A DNA stretch of 64,000 nt from Bacteroidota bacterium. GTDB lineage: Bacteria > Bacteroidota > Bacteroidia > AKYH767-A > OLB10. The stretch covers positions 496,001 to 560,000 of the forward strand of contig JADJOH010000008.1 in the NCBI GenBank assembly GCA_016713925.1, in the 5' to 3' direction. The notes below the pieces were generated by a model. That model saw only the letters and a program-made list of their open reading frames with translations, did not search any database and was not told the origin of the DNA. A program made the position numbers and the translations under genes. Each line of letters begins with the position of its first letter. Within the stretch, counting starts at the first letter, position 1. Shown piece after piece: positions 1-9,800 of this stretch.

Positions 1-2
1 TC

Positions 3-2315
3 ACTCCCGCTGAAACAACATTTGGAACACAGGCTAATCAAAATACTTCGACCACCTATCCGGCTCCTTATTCTGTTTATTATGGAGCACAAAGAATGCA
101 AATGTTGATTACCGCGGCTGAACTTTCAGCTGCAGGTTATAATGCGGGATCACCACTGGCGGGTATTAAATTTCCTGTAGTATCCTTAGGTCCAAATTGG
201 GGAGTAAGTTTGACGTCATGTAATTCATTCCAAATGAGTATCGGAAATACCGCCCTTACTACGTTAACTGCTTTTCAAACAGGTTTAACGCAAGTAATTG
301 CCCCCGGAAATTTTACTCCGGCAGTTGGGTATGGTAATACACATACATTTAATACTCCATTTGTTTGGAATGGGACTTCTAATATTATTATAGAAACTAC
401 TTTCGGAAATAATATTGCAGGAGTAGCGAATGATCATGTCATTCAATATAACACCGGAACGAGTTATCAAAGTACAATTGTGTATAGGGCAGATAATGTT
501 ACAGCCGCCGCTGCAGCAGTCGCCACTACGGTTAGTTTGTCGTTTAGTGCAAGACCTGATTTTAAATTTGTATCTAATACGGCTCTCACTTATCAGTGGA
601 GTCCGGTTACAGGATTGAATAACCCTACTTCAGCAACTCCCGTATTAACTGTTCCTCCCGGTATGAATCAGTATTATTATGTTACTGCAACCAATCCATC
701 TACAGGATGTACCGCTATGGATTCTATTTTGGTTTCAGCAATTTCTAATCCAAAACCAATCATCGCCGATAACGACACTACCTTGTGTAACCCTGATTTC
801 ATTTACGTGAATGTAGTGGATACCGGTCTTTATGTAGGTGGGTATCCTGCAGGTACTAACTTTACCTGGAGTGCTATCGGAGTTCCGATTCCTGATCTGG
901 ATTCTATCAGTTCAAGCAATGGTTCTTCTTACTCAGTTATCGTAACGCTGCCCAGCGGATGTTCTGCAAGTTCCGATACCGCTATTATCCTGACCAAGTC
1001 AGTGGCAGTAGTAGATGTCATTACTCCTGCAAGCTGTACCGGTGGTGGTTCTATTGCTGTTACCGTAACCAGCGGATTACCAAACTACAACTACATCTGG
1101 TCAACTGACCTTGCTCAAACCAATATCATCAGCAACGTAACGAAGGCGAACAATCAGGATACATTAAGTAACCTGACCGCCGGTACTTATTACCTGCAGG
1201 TATATGACGAAGCGGGCACTCCTGCCTCATGTAACTCCGGAGTATTGACGTATGTTGTTTCGGGATCCTCTCCGATCGTGATCGATTCAGTAGTAGGTAC
1301 AGATATTTCCTGTAATGGATTCGCTGATGGATCAGCCACCGTTTACTGGACCGGAGGAACTACCCCATACAACATCTTGTGGAGCGATGGAAATACCAAC
1401 GCTACGCGTGCAGTTACTGCCGCTGCCAGCTTAACGGTGATTGTATCGGATAACTCCGGTTGTGCAGATACGTCATCCGTCACCATCAATGAGCCTGCAT
1501 CAATTACCCTGACCCTTTCATCTACCAACGAAAGCGCCCCGGCTGCAAACGACGGTACAGCTTCAGTGGTAATAGCAGGTGGAACTCCCGGCTATATAAT
1601 TGAATGGTACGATGCATTATTTACGCTGATTGGTAGCGGTACTCCAATTACAGGTCTTACAGGTGGAACGTATACCGCTGTGGTAACAGACACCAACGGT
1701 TGTCAAGGTTTTGATAACGTAGTGATCACGACTAACACCAACGCTATTCTTAACCTGACCATGCTGATTGAAGGTATGTATGATGGAACAGGCGGATTGG
1801 TGCCGGCCTTACTGAATTCAGGAGTAGGCGTTAGTCCGACAGAATGTGATACGATCCGTGTAGAAATCCGTGATCAGTTGAATACGTTAACGGTTTTGGC
1901 TTCCGGAACAGCAGTACTTGGCACCAATGGCCAGGCGAGCTTTACTTTCCCGGCTGCCATTAATGGTGCAAACGGTTACATCGCGGTGTTCCATCGTAAT
2001 GCAGTGCAGACATGGAGTGATTTACTCACCTTCTCTGCTACAACCAACTACAACTTCACCACTGCGGCTACTCAGGCCTTCAGCTCCAATATGATTGAAG
2101 TGGATCCGGGTGTATTCGCCTTCTACAGTGGTGATATTTCTCCACAGGATGACGTGGTGGATATTACCGATCAGGGTTATGTAGGAAATGATATCTTGAA
2201 CTTTGCTTCCGGCTATGTACCAACGGATGTATCGGGAGATGGAGTAGTGGATATCACTGACCAGGCGATTGTAGATAATAACATCTTAAACTTCGTGGGA
2301 TCGATTCTCCCATAA
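3..2315 (+). CDS. Large secreted surface protein, 5' end cut by window edge (SprB-like repeats, dockerin-like C-terminus)
   Basis: The frame is open from base 3 without a start codon, so the N-terminus and signal peptide lie left of the window; 770 residues are visible. The first part (to about base 580) looks like a beta-sandwich module. Ig/PKD-like segments follow, then two SprB-like repeats (ISCNGFADGSATV near base 1300; NGTASV-type repeat near 1545). From about base 1744 comes a final domain of about 190 residues starting NLTMLIEGMYDG and ending in two EF-hand-like loops (DVSGDGVVDITD is a textbook dockerin loop). From base 747 to the stop it is nearly identical to the end of the 6822-15971 gene. 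No T9SS type A tail is visible. Role inferred: exported adhesin or matrix protein. A strong terminator follows directly. Confidence 0.85.
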   Translation, partial: TPAETTFGTQANQNTSTTYPAPYSVYYGAQRMQMLITAAELSAAGYNAGSPLAGIKFPVVSLGPNWGVSLTSCNSFQMSIGNTALTTLTAFQTGLTQVIAPGNFTPAVGYGNTHTFNTPFVWNGTSNIIIETTFGNNIAGVANDHVIQYNTGTSYQSTIVYRADNVTAAAAAVATTVSLSFSARPDFKFVSNTALTYQWSPVTGLNNPTSATPVLTVPPGMNQYYYVTATNPSTGCTAMDSILVSAISNPKPIIADNDTTLCNPDFIYVNVVDTGLYVGGYPAGTNFTWSAIGVPIPDLDSISSSNGSSYSVIVTLPSGCSASSDTAIILTKSVAVVDVITPASCTGGGSIAVTVTSGLPNYNYIWSTDLAQTNIISNVTKANNQDTLSNLTAGTYYLQVYDEAGTPASCNSGVLTYVVSGSSPIVIDSVVGTDISCNGFADGSATVYWTGGTTPYNILWSDGNTNATRAVTAAASLTVIVSDNSGCADTSSVTINEPASITLTLSSTNESAPAANDGTASVVIAGGTPGYIIEWYDALFTLIGSGTPITGLTGGTYTAVVTDTNGCQGFDNVVITTNTNAILNLTMLIEGMYDGTGGLVPALLNSGVGVSPTECDTIRVEIRDQLNTLTVLASGTAVLGTNGQASFTFPAAINGANGYIAVFHRNAVQTWSDLLTFSATTNYNFTTAATQAFSSNMIEVDPGVFAFYSGDISPQDDVVDITDQGYVGNDILNFASGYVPTDVSGDGVVDITDQAIVDNNILNFVGSILP

Positions 2316-2329
2316 GAAATAATTCATCT

Positions 2330-2371
2330 AATAATAAAGGGCGATATCGTTTGATATCGCCCTTTATTATT
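2330..2371. terminator. Bidirectional Rho-independent terminator
   Basis: A perfect 19-bp stem (2330-2348 with 2353-2371) closes on a GTTT loop. Its base is A/T-rich on both sides, with a GGGCGATATC core. It lies between convergent genes (ends at 2315 and 2398), so it can stop transcription from either side. Confidence 0.85.
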
Positions 2372-2397
2372 ATAACTATTGTATTAGTGACGGAGCA

Positions 2398-3036
2398 TTA
2401 AATAATTTTCTGTTCCAGTGCAACCGAAATTGCTTCTGTTGCAGAATGTACATGTAACTTCTCATATATTTTCTTGAAATGAGAGTTTACAGTATGCCAA
2501 CTGATACCGCAAGCATCAGCAATCATTTTATAGCTGGAGCCTTTAACCAAATGAGATAATATCTCCAGTTCACGTGGCGTTAAATCAAAAGTGGAATTTT
2601 TAATTTTTGAATTCGTTTTATTTTGAAATACCTCCAATACTTTCTTCGCTACGGATGGAGTCATAGGTGCACCACCTTCCATCACATCTCTTATCCCCTC
2701 AATTAATTTTAAAGGGGATGTTTTCTTTAAAAAATAACCATGCGCGCCCGATTTAACTGCTTCAAAAATTTTATCTTCCTCTTCAAAAACGGTTTGCATG
2801 ATGACCATCACGTCGGGCATAGATTTACGAATTAACTTTAATCCTCCTATACCATTTAAACCCGGCATATCGATGTCCATTAAGATTACATCAGGTAGCA
2901 ATGCTTTGGCTTTTTCAATAATACCTTCGCAATTGACGAAAGTACCTACACACTTCATGTCATCATACTGATTGATTAATAATTCCAGGCTTTCCAGCCT
3001 TCCCTTATTATCATCAAAAACCATTACTTTAATCAT
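2398..3036 (-). CDS. Response regulator, NarL/LuxR family (REC + HTH)
   Basis: The protein has 212 residues. The N-terminal receiver domain has the acidic pair D8/D9, phospho-acceptor D54 in ILMDIDMPG, and the conserved lysine in YFLKK. The C-terminal LuxR/GerE helix-turn-helix (from about residue 150, LTPRELEILSHLVKGSSYKMIA) binds DNA in this family. It lies 70 bp downstream of the sensor kinase gene on the same strand and forms a two-component pair with it. It is a clear paralogue of the regulator at 21501-22151 (same GGAPMTP linker and YKMIA motif). Its likely target, by position, is the divergent giant gene at 6822; that link is inferred, not shown. Confidence 0.93.
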   Translation of the reverse strand: MIKVMVFDDNKGRLESLELLINQYDDMKCVGTFVNCEGIIEKAKALLPDVILMDIDMPGLNGIGGLKLIRKSMPDVMVIMQTVFEEEDKIFEAVKSGAHGYFLKKTSPLKLIEGIRDVMEGGAPMTPSVAKKVLEVFQNKTNSKIKNSTFDLTPRELEILSHLVKGSSYKMIADACGISWHTVNSHFKKIYEKLHVHSATEAISVALEQKII

Positions 3037-3106
3037 AATTCAAATATAAGTAGTTCGATATAATTTATGTATCACTATTATTAGTCAGATATTGATAAAT
3101 TCAGAA

Positions 3107-6100
3107 TTAAAGATCAAATACCAGTTTAACGCTCGTTCCTTTACCCGGCAAAGAGTCAATAGTCAGGACACCTTTTATTTCCATTGCTCTTTTTTTCATA
3201 TTGACCAGCCCATTTCCTCTTGTATCTTCCAGTTTAAAGCCTCTTCCGTCATCTTTTATCATCAGGGTAATCATTTTATCGTTTTCATATAAATCAATCC
3301 AAACGGATTTGCATTGGGCGTATTTTAAAATATTGTTCAGACTTTCTTTAAAAATCAAATACAGGTTTTTACGCTGCTTCATATCAATCTTTACATTTTT
3401 CAATCGTTCATCAAGATTGAGGTGGAGGTGAATTGGGGTAGAACCAATGGTTTCCGCAGCGTGAGTCCGCATTTTAACGAGGATGTTTTCGAAGCGATCA
3501 TTCTTACTGTCAATCATCCAAACAATATCGTTCATTGCTTCCTGTGAAATTTGCGTGTATTCACCGATTTTATCCAGCACAGGAATAACATCGTCTTTTT
3601 TTCTGCTGATACTTTCTTTAGCCACCTGATTAAAAATGGAAATAGAACTAAGGTTAGAGCCGATTTCATCGTGTAAATCTCTGGCGATATTCTCCCGGAT
3701 GTTTAAGAGTTTTCGGTTTTGTCGGTTCTTATAGAGCATCCAACTGTAAATCAAACCTGCCAACGTCAGCAATAGTAAAATATAAAAATAGTCGGATTTG
3801 TACCAGGGGGTACTTATGGTAAAAGGAATAGACAATTCCTGATCACTCCATTCTCCATGGGGATTAGAGCATTTTACTTTAAAAATGTATTCTCCCGGAT
3901 CCAGATTTGAATAAGTAGTGAAACGTCGGGTACCACAATTTATCCAGTTTTGATCCAGCCCTTCCAGCTTATAAGCATATTGAATCTCTTCATTCCTGAA
4001 AAAGTCGAGTGAGGAGAATTGAAAGGTGAGATTGTTTTCAGTGTATTGAAAATGAAAGCTGGAGTCCAAAGGCTGAATTTTATTGTTGCATAAAATTTTT
4101 GTAATTACAGGTGGAGGACTGAGTATATGCGCTGAAACGGTATCCGGATGAAAAATGACGAAGCCATTGATTCCACCAAAGGCAAGTCTTCCATCGGTCA
4201 GACTACAAGCTGCATTCGTATTGAATTCCTCAAAGAGCAGTCCGTCTTTATTGGAAAAAGTTAAAAAGGAATTATTTCCCGGAATGAATTTGCAAATTCC
4301 TTTATTGGTTCCCATCCAGAGATTACCTGTTGCATCCATCAGCAGACTATAAACCGAATTGTCCGAAAGACCTTCTTCTTTTCTAAATTGCCTTATCGTT
4401 TTTTTAATAGGATTATAACTGAGTAAACCGTTTCCGTTCGTGCCAATCCAGATATTCTCTTTATCACGATAAATTATACTCCGAATATCTGATGAGAGAA
4501 GTGGCAGTTGATTGTTCAACGGCATAACTTCCATGGTGTTTTTATCAATGGTAAATATTCCCTTGGCTGTACCTAGTAATAACCTGCTATTTATATACCC
4601 GGTAATACAGAATATACTTGCTCCCTTCAGGTGTTCCTTGCCCTGTTTTAAGTCAAGGTTTTCAGGTGGAGGTATTTCCTCTCTTGAACGAAGGCGAAAA
4701 AGATGTCCGGACGAAAGCCCAAAGTAAATAGATGAATCTGCGTCCACATATGCGGAACGAAAGGTGAACCGATCATTTTGCAGGAGAGAATCATAAGAAA
4801 CATGCAGTTTATATTCACTTTTTTTATAGTTCAATTGATGGAGCAACGGCGTATTCCAACCGGTGATCCAAATGTTGTCGTTTTGATCCTTTATTATAGT
4901 GCTGTAAGGATTTTCGTTGAAAAGCACTTTGTTAGTTGTGGGGTGTATTATCCGCGTAAGGCTACTGTCAACTATATTAAATTGTCGAACTCCATCCAGT
5001 GAGGCAATGAAAAGTGAATTCTTCCCGGTTTCGCAAATGGAACGTATATTTCTGCTTAAAGAGTAATTGTTGGGATTCGCTTTTCCGTCTGTTACAAAAG
5101 AATTGAAGAGCGTTTTATTTCTTTCACATTTGACCAATCCTTTTCCCGCTGAAAAGAACCAGGTAATTTCATTGCTATAATCCAGAATTAAGTTACAGTC
5201 ATTGGTTGGGTTTTGAGAATTACCTGTATGAAGATGGGAGAGCAACAACAGCGAGTCATTTGCAATGGCCATTTCAATTAATCCACCATTACTATTCTGC
5301 AACCAGAAATTATTATTTTTCCCTTTCACAAAACCACTGAATGTAAAATCCGCTCCAAATTCTTCCTTCAGTTTTATTAAAAGGGACGATTTGCCGGATT
5401 TGCCGGTCAACATATTGTGAAACTCAATTTCACCCTTCGGTGAAAGAAGGATCAGGTAATTGTTTATTAATTTTTCAAAATTGGGTTTTGATCTCAAAGG
5501 TGTTGTTTCTGAAGATCGGGGGAGGATTTCTTTGAAAGTTTGAAGTGTAGGTTCAAATACGAAAAGATGGGAAATACAACTTACATAGAGATCCTTATCC
5601 TTAATAAAGAAATAGTTTGGTTGAGCACACAATGAAATGCTCGCTTTCTTATTCAATCCGATAGGATCCAGTTTCTTGAATTGATTTGTTGTCAGGTCAA
5701 AACCGAAAAAGCCATTTCCTGTAGCAAAGAGCAATTGATTATTGAAAATTTCAGCATTAACCGAAGAGGCCTCCGAAATAAGTGCCGGAAGTAGATATTT
5801 TGTAACAAGATTCTTTGAAAAGTTAACTTTATATAACACCTCCTCCGCCAAAAAGAACGTAAACGGCCCATAGAAAGCGATTACTTTAACATCTTTTCCG
5901 GAAGAAATTGGGAGAATAGATTTGAAAGTTTCTGTCCTGTATGAGTAACTTGCAATTGCCCGGGAAGTAATAAAGAAGGTATTGCCTGATGCGTCACTAT
6001 GACCGGAAATAACTGTTGAAGAAGGCAGACTTGAAGGATCCGATGGGTTATTTCTATATTCTATAAATTCATTCCCATCAAATCGGCTCAATCCATTTTC

Positions 6101-6286
6101 AGAAAGCAACCACAAGAATCCTTTAGGATCATCCCATAATCCGGTTATGGTACCTGCCGGAAGTCCTTCCTGTGTGGTATATGACTTAAAATATACCGTT
6201 TGCTGAGCAGAGAGGCTCCACAGATTTCCGATAAGGAGCCCCACGAAAACAAGGAACTTTTTTCCGGTAGAATTCAATTTTAACAA
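3107..6286 (-). CDS. Sensor histidine kinase with Reg_prop propeller, Y_Y_Y domain and HisKA_3/HATPase
   Basis: The protein has 1059 residues. A signal peptide (ending LSAQ) leads into a periplasmic region of Reg_prop beta-propeller repeats (motifs such as GFLWLLSENGLSRFDG, NIWIGTNGNGL, LWMGTNKGI). A Y_Y_Y domain follows (YKLEGLDQNW ... YSNLDPGEY). One membrane segment lies near residues 830-850. A HisKA_3 dimerisation domain carries the phospho-accepting H872 in ARDLHDEIG, and a HATPase_c domain has DDGRGF and GNGL motifs. It is a split system, not a hybrid: the regulator is the next gene. No ATG gives a signal peptide. The frame is closed upstream by a stop, so the start is probably TTG at 6286 or 6277, which is unusual here. 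Confidence 0.92.
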   Translation of the reverse strand: MLKLNSTGKKFLVFVGLLIGNLWSLSAQQTVYFKSYTTQEGLPAGTITGLWDDPKGFLWLLSENGLSRFDGNEFIEYRNNPSDPSSLPSSTVISGHSDASGNTFFITSRAIASYSYRTETFKSILPISSGKDVKVIAFYGPFTFFLAEEVLYKVNFSKNLVTKYLLPALISEASSVNAEIFNNQLLFATGNGFFGFDLTTNQFKKLDPIGLNKKASISLCAQPNYFFIKDKDLYVSCISHLFVFEPTLQTFKEILPRSSETTPLRSKPNFEKLINNYLILLSPKGEIEFHNMLTGKSGKSSLLIKLKEEFGADFTFSGFVKGKNNNFWLQNSNGGLIEMAIANDSLLLLSHLHTGNSQNPTNDCNLILDYSNEITWFFSAGKGLVKCERNKTLFNSFVTDGKANPNNYSLSRNIRSICETGKNSLFIASLDGVRQFNIVDSSLTRIIHPTTNKVLFNENPYSTIIKDQNDNIWITGWNTPLLHQLNYKKSEYKLHVSYDSLLQNDRFTFRSAYVDADSSIYFGLSSGHLFRLRSREEIPPPENLDLKQGKEHLKGASIFCITGYINSRLLLGTAKGIFTIDKNTMEVMPLNNQLPLLSSDIRSIIYRDKENIWIGTNGNGLLSYNPIKKTIRQFRKEEGLSDNSVYSLLMDATGNLWMGTNKGICKFIPGNNSFLTFSNKDGLLFEEFNTNAACSLTDGRLAFGGINGFVIFHPDTVSAHILSPPPVITKILCNNKIQPLDSSFHFQYTENNLTFQFSSLDFFRNEEIQYAYKLEGLDQNWINCGTRRFTTYSNLDPGEYIFKVKCSNPHGEWSDQELSIPFTISTPWYKSDYFYILLLLTLAGLIYSWMLYKNRQNRKLLNIRENIARDLHDEIGSNLSSISIFNQVAKESISRKKDDVIPVLDKIGEYTQISQEAMNDIVWMIDSKNDRFENILVKMRTHAAETIGSTPIHLHLNLDERLKNVKIDMKQRKNLYLIFKESLNNILKYAQCKSVWIDLYENDKMITLMIKDDGRGFKLEDTRGNGLVNMKKRAMEIKGVLTIDSLPGKGTSVKLVFDL

Positions 6287-6821
6287 GCAGATGGAGGTTG
6301 AACGATTTTCATAGGGTGGTCATAAGAGCAGCTTTCTATAACTAGCGGAGAAGGGTAATTGGAATGCTTCAACACTTCAGCCCTAATATTAGGGGTTTAC
6401 GAAGGCATAAAATTAACGAAATTGCGTGAGATTAGATCTGGGTAACACCGAAACCAAAACAGTAAGGTTGTTTATTAGAATGGAAGGAAATAGCTGCTGA
6501 GAAATTGGCAGCTTTTTCTTTCATTTCCATACTTAAAGCGTTTTTATGCAGCCCGCTATGATTTTTATTGTTGCAGGGAATACACAAAATAGTTATCAAT
6601 AGTTGATGGGTAACAAACTGATCATTGATTAAAATCAGCGATGTTATCCTCTTATTTCAGCATATTTTACCCGAAGGGATGGTTAAAATATGCTGAAATA
6701 AGAGGATAGTCCTGATTGTATATGGCGCTAATGGTTTTGCGACCACCTAATATTAGGCATTGGGAAATGGAAGTTTATCCCGAACTTGCTTGATTATATT
6801 CCGTGAAAAATTCATGCTACA
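6287..6821. promoter_or_regulatory. Divergent control region with paired palindromes
   Basis: This gene-free stretch of 535 bp separates the sensor kinase (leftward) from the giant surface gene (rightward). It holds two copies of the 12-bp palindrome CCTAATATTAGG (6382-6393, inside the 14-bp palindrome 6381-6394, and 6746-6757) and a perfect 25-bp inverted repeat between them. LuxR-type regulators usually bind dyad sequences, so these are candidate operators. No convincing TAnnTTTG promoter box was found close to either start. Confidence 0.5.
6645..6708. repeat. Perfect 25-bp inverted repeat
   Basis: The left arm 6645-6669 is the exact reverse complement of the right arm 6684-6708; the spacer is 14 nt (6670-6683). 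The arms are A/T-rich and there is no T-run, so this is not a usual terminator. It sits in the middle of the divergent promoter region. Confidence 0.9.
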
Positions 6822-9800
6822 ATGATCACACGTCGTGTATTGATGAAAACAAATAACCAACATATGAAAACAATTACCAGTTCACCAGGTTTGAATAAAG
6901 TCAGACCTGTTTATTTTTTGCTACTCTTTACTCTCAGTTTCATGACTTGTTTTGAGTCGGTAGCACAAGTTGCTTACAATTGGACGTCAACAACAGGTGG
7001 TACTTATACACAATTATCCGGAGGAGGTATAACAGTGATTAATGCCAATGCCGGATTGTCATCAGGTCTGTCTAATAGTCAGGATGACGGAGCAGCTCTT
7101 GTTACACTGCCCTTCACATTTACGTACATGGGTAATCCGTTCACTGAGGTTACTTTTTGTACGAATGGCTGGATAGGAATGGGTAATCAGATGACCATTT
7201 CCGCCAGTAATTCGAGAGTTGGTGGAAACTTATTTACTGCAACCGCTCCCGTTAATACAATTGGTGTATGGTTTAAAGATATGGGCGCCAATTTTCCTGC
7301 CACTCAGCCGGGAACAGGTCCGGGTAGTATGCGACATGGTTTAACCGGAACAGATATTTATACCTTTCAATGGGATCAGGCTGTCGGCAGCAGCTTCAGC
7401 ATTACCACAGCTAACCTTATCAGATTTCAAGTTTCTATCCATGGACCTGCTTCAGCCACGCCCGGCCGGATTGAATTGTTATATGGAACAACTACCGGAA
7501 CTATAACTGCCACAGGAGCAGCTATAGGAATAGAAAATGCAACCGGAGGAACCAATAATTATATCAATGCATTAAACGGATTACAGAACTCAACAACTAC
7601 TTCATCCGCATGGCCGGGTAATGGAAACGGATGGCGTTTCGATCCGCAAGCTCCCTGTGTCATTCCTGCTGATCAACCCACCGCATTAACATTAACCCCT
7701 GTTTCTACCTCTCAAATTGACGGTTCATTTACTCCGGCAGGCAGTACGCCTAATGGGTATTTAGTAGTGCGTTATCCTAATGGTGCGGCAACTACAAATC
7801 CTGTAAATGGCACTACCTATATAGCCGGGCAATCTCTTGGTTTGGGTACCGTTGTTTCGTTTGGAGCAGCTACAAGTTTTAGCACTACAGGTCTTACCGG
7901 AAGTACCACCTTTGATTATTACGTTTACGCCTATAATAATTTACTTTGTTCAGGAGCACCTGCCTACAATACGACGATTAACGCCGGACAAAATTCAGGA
8001 TCAGCTTCAACAAATGCCTGCGGTGTAATTGCATCTCCAATAACTGTCGGACCTACAGGAACCTATCCTACTTTAAGCGGACCGGGTGGCGCCATTGCCG
8101 CTATTGCTACAACAGGTATTTCATCTCCACTGGTTATAGAAATGCAAAGCACTTATACCGGAGCAGGAGAAACCTATCCGATAACGATGTCTTATGATGC
8201 ATGCATCACTGCTACTAATAATGTGACTATTCGTCCGGAAGTGTCGGCCACTTCTGCCATTTTAATTACCAGTAATCATGCGACTTCCACCATTGATATG
8301 AATGGAGCCAGTTTTATTACTATCGATGGCCGCCCGGGCGGATCTGGAACCGATAAATTTTTAACGATAGAGAATACCGGTACCACCGGTCAGTCGGTAT
8401 TATTGAGAAACGAATCTTCTAACAACACACTTACCTATCTGGATGTCCGCGCTGCGAATGCGAACGGAGCGAACAATACAACTACAGCGTTGGCAGGAAG
8501 TACCATTCCCGGAGCAATTGCTATTGGTACTACTACCGGAGCAAATGGAAACGATAATAACACCATTTCATTCTGTGATGTACACAGTATTACCTCCGGT
8601 GGAAACCTTGGTGTCTGTATCTATGCTTATAATTCAACCGCAGCAGGTACAGCTTCCAATAATGATAACAACAGTATTATCAATAATAATATTTATGATT
8701 TCTTCCTTGGTGCTTTGGCTTCAGCAGGTATCAATGTTACTCCGGGTAATAATAATTATAGTATTGCTAACAACCGTATTTATCAGACATCTTCCCTGAC
8801 TTATACCGGCACACAAACGGTTCGTGGTATGTGGATCTCACCTAATACAGGATCTTTAACCTCGGCAAGCGGTTATGTGATTTCAAACAATAGTATTGGT
8901 TACAGTACTTCTGCGGGTACGGGCACTTATACAATGACCGGTACAACCGCGTGGTTGTTTAGTGGGATGGATTTATCCTTAGGAATTGGTACTGCTTCTT
9001 CTGTTCAAAATAACACAATTACCAATTTTAATGTGACATCCGGTAATACCGGCTCCACTGCTTTTGTTGGAATTAACGTCGCCAATGGTGTAGTAGATAT
9101 TGGAACAGTTACAGGGAATTTAATCGGATCAAACACTGTAAATGGTGCAATTACTTTTACTGCTACCGCTAATACCGGAGGAGTTCTTGGTATCAGAACA
9201 GGTGGTGGAAGTTTAATCAACATAGCCAACAACCAGATTTCAGGAGTAGATTTGCTTTCATCTGTACTTACCGTAACACCCATATTCAATGGTATTGCCG
9301 TTTCCGGGGTACAACAGTGAATGTGACAAATAATACTATAGGTAGTTTAACGCTTGCCAATAGTATCAATGCCGTTTCCGCATCTACTTCTACATCGATT
9401 CAATCGATTCGAGGTATTACAGTGAATAGTGGCGCAACTGCCAGAGTTGTTACCGGTAATATCATTGCCAATATGAATACGAATATTGCAGCTGTCGGAA
9501 CACAGGCAACATCTATGCAGGGTATTCAGGTGACTGCAGGTACCGTTACTGTTTCTAACAATACAATTACCAACCTCAGTTCAAGTACGCAAACTACTTC
9601 CGGAGGTAATACTTCTGCTATTGTGGGAATTGCCTATTCCTCTACAACAGCACCTGCAACGATCAGTGGTAATACCCTTCATACATTGCGATTAACGAGT
9701 CCTCTTGCAACGGGAGCAACAACTTGTCAGGCGATTACTTTTTACAGGACCTACGACAGGAACCAATGTTATTGAAAAGAATAACATTCATAGTTTATCG

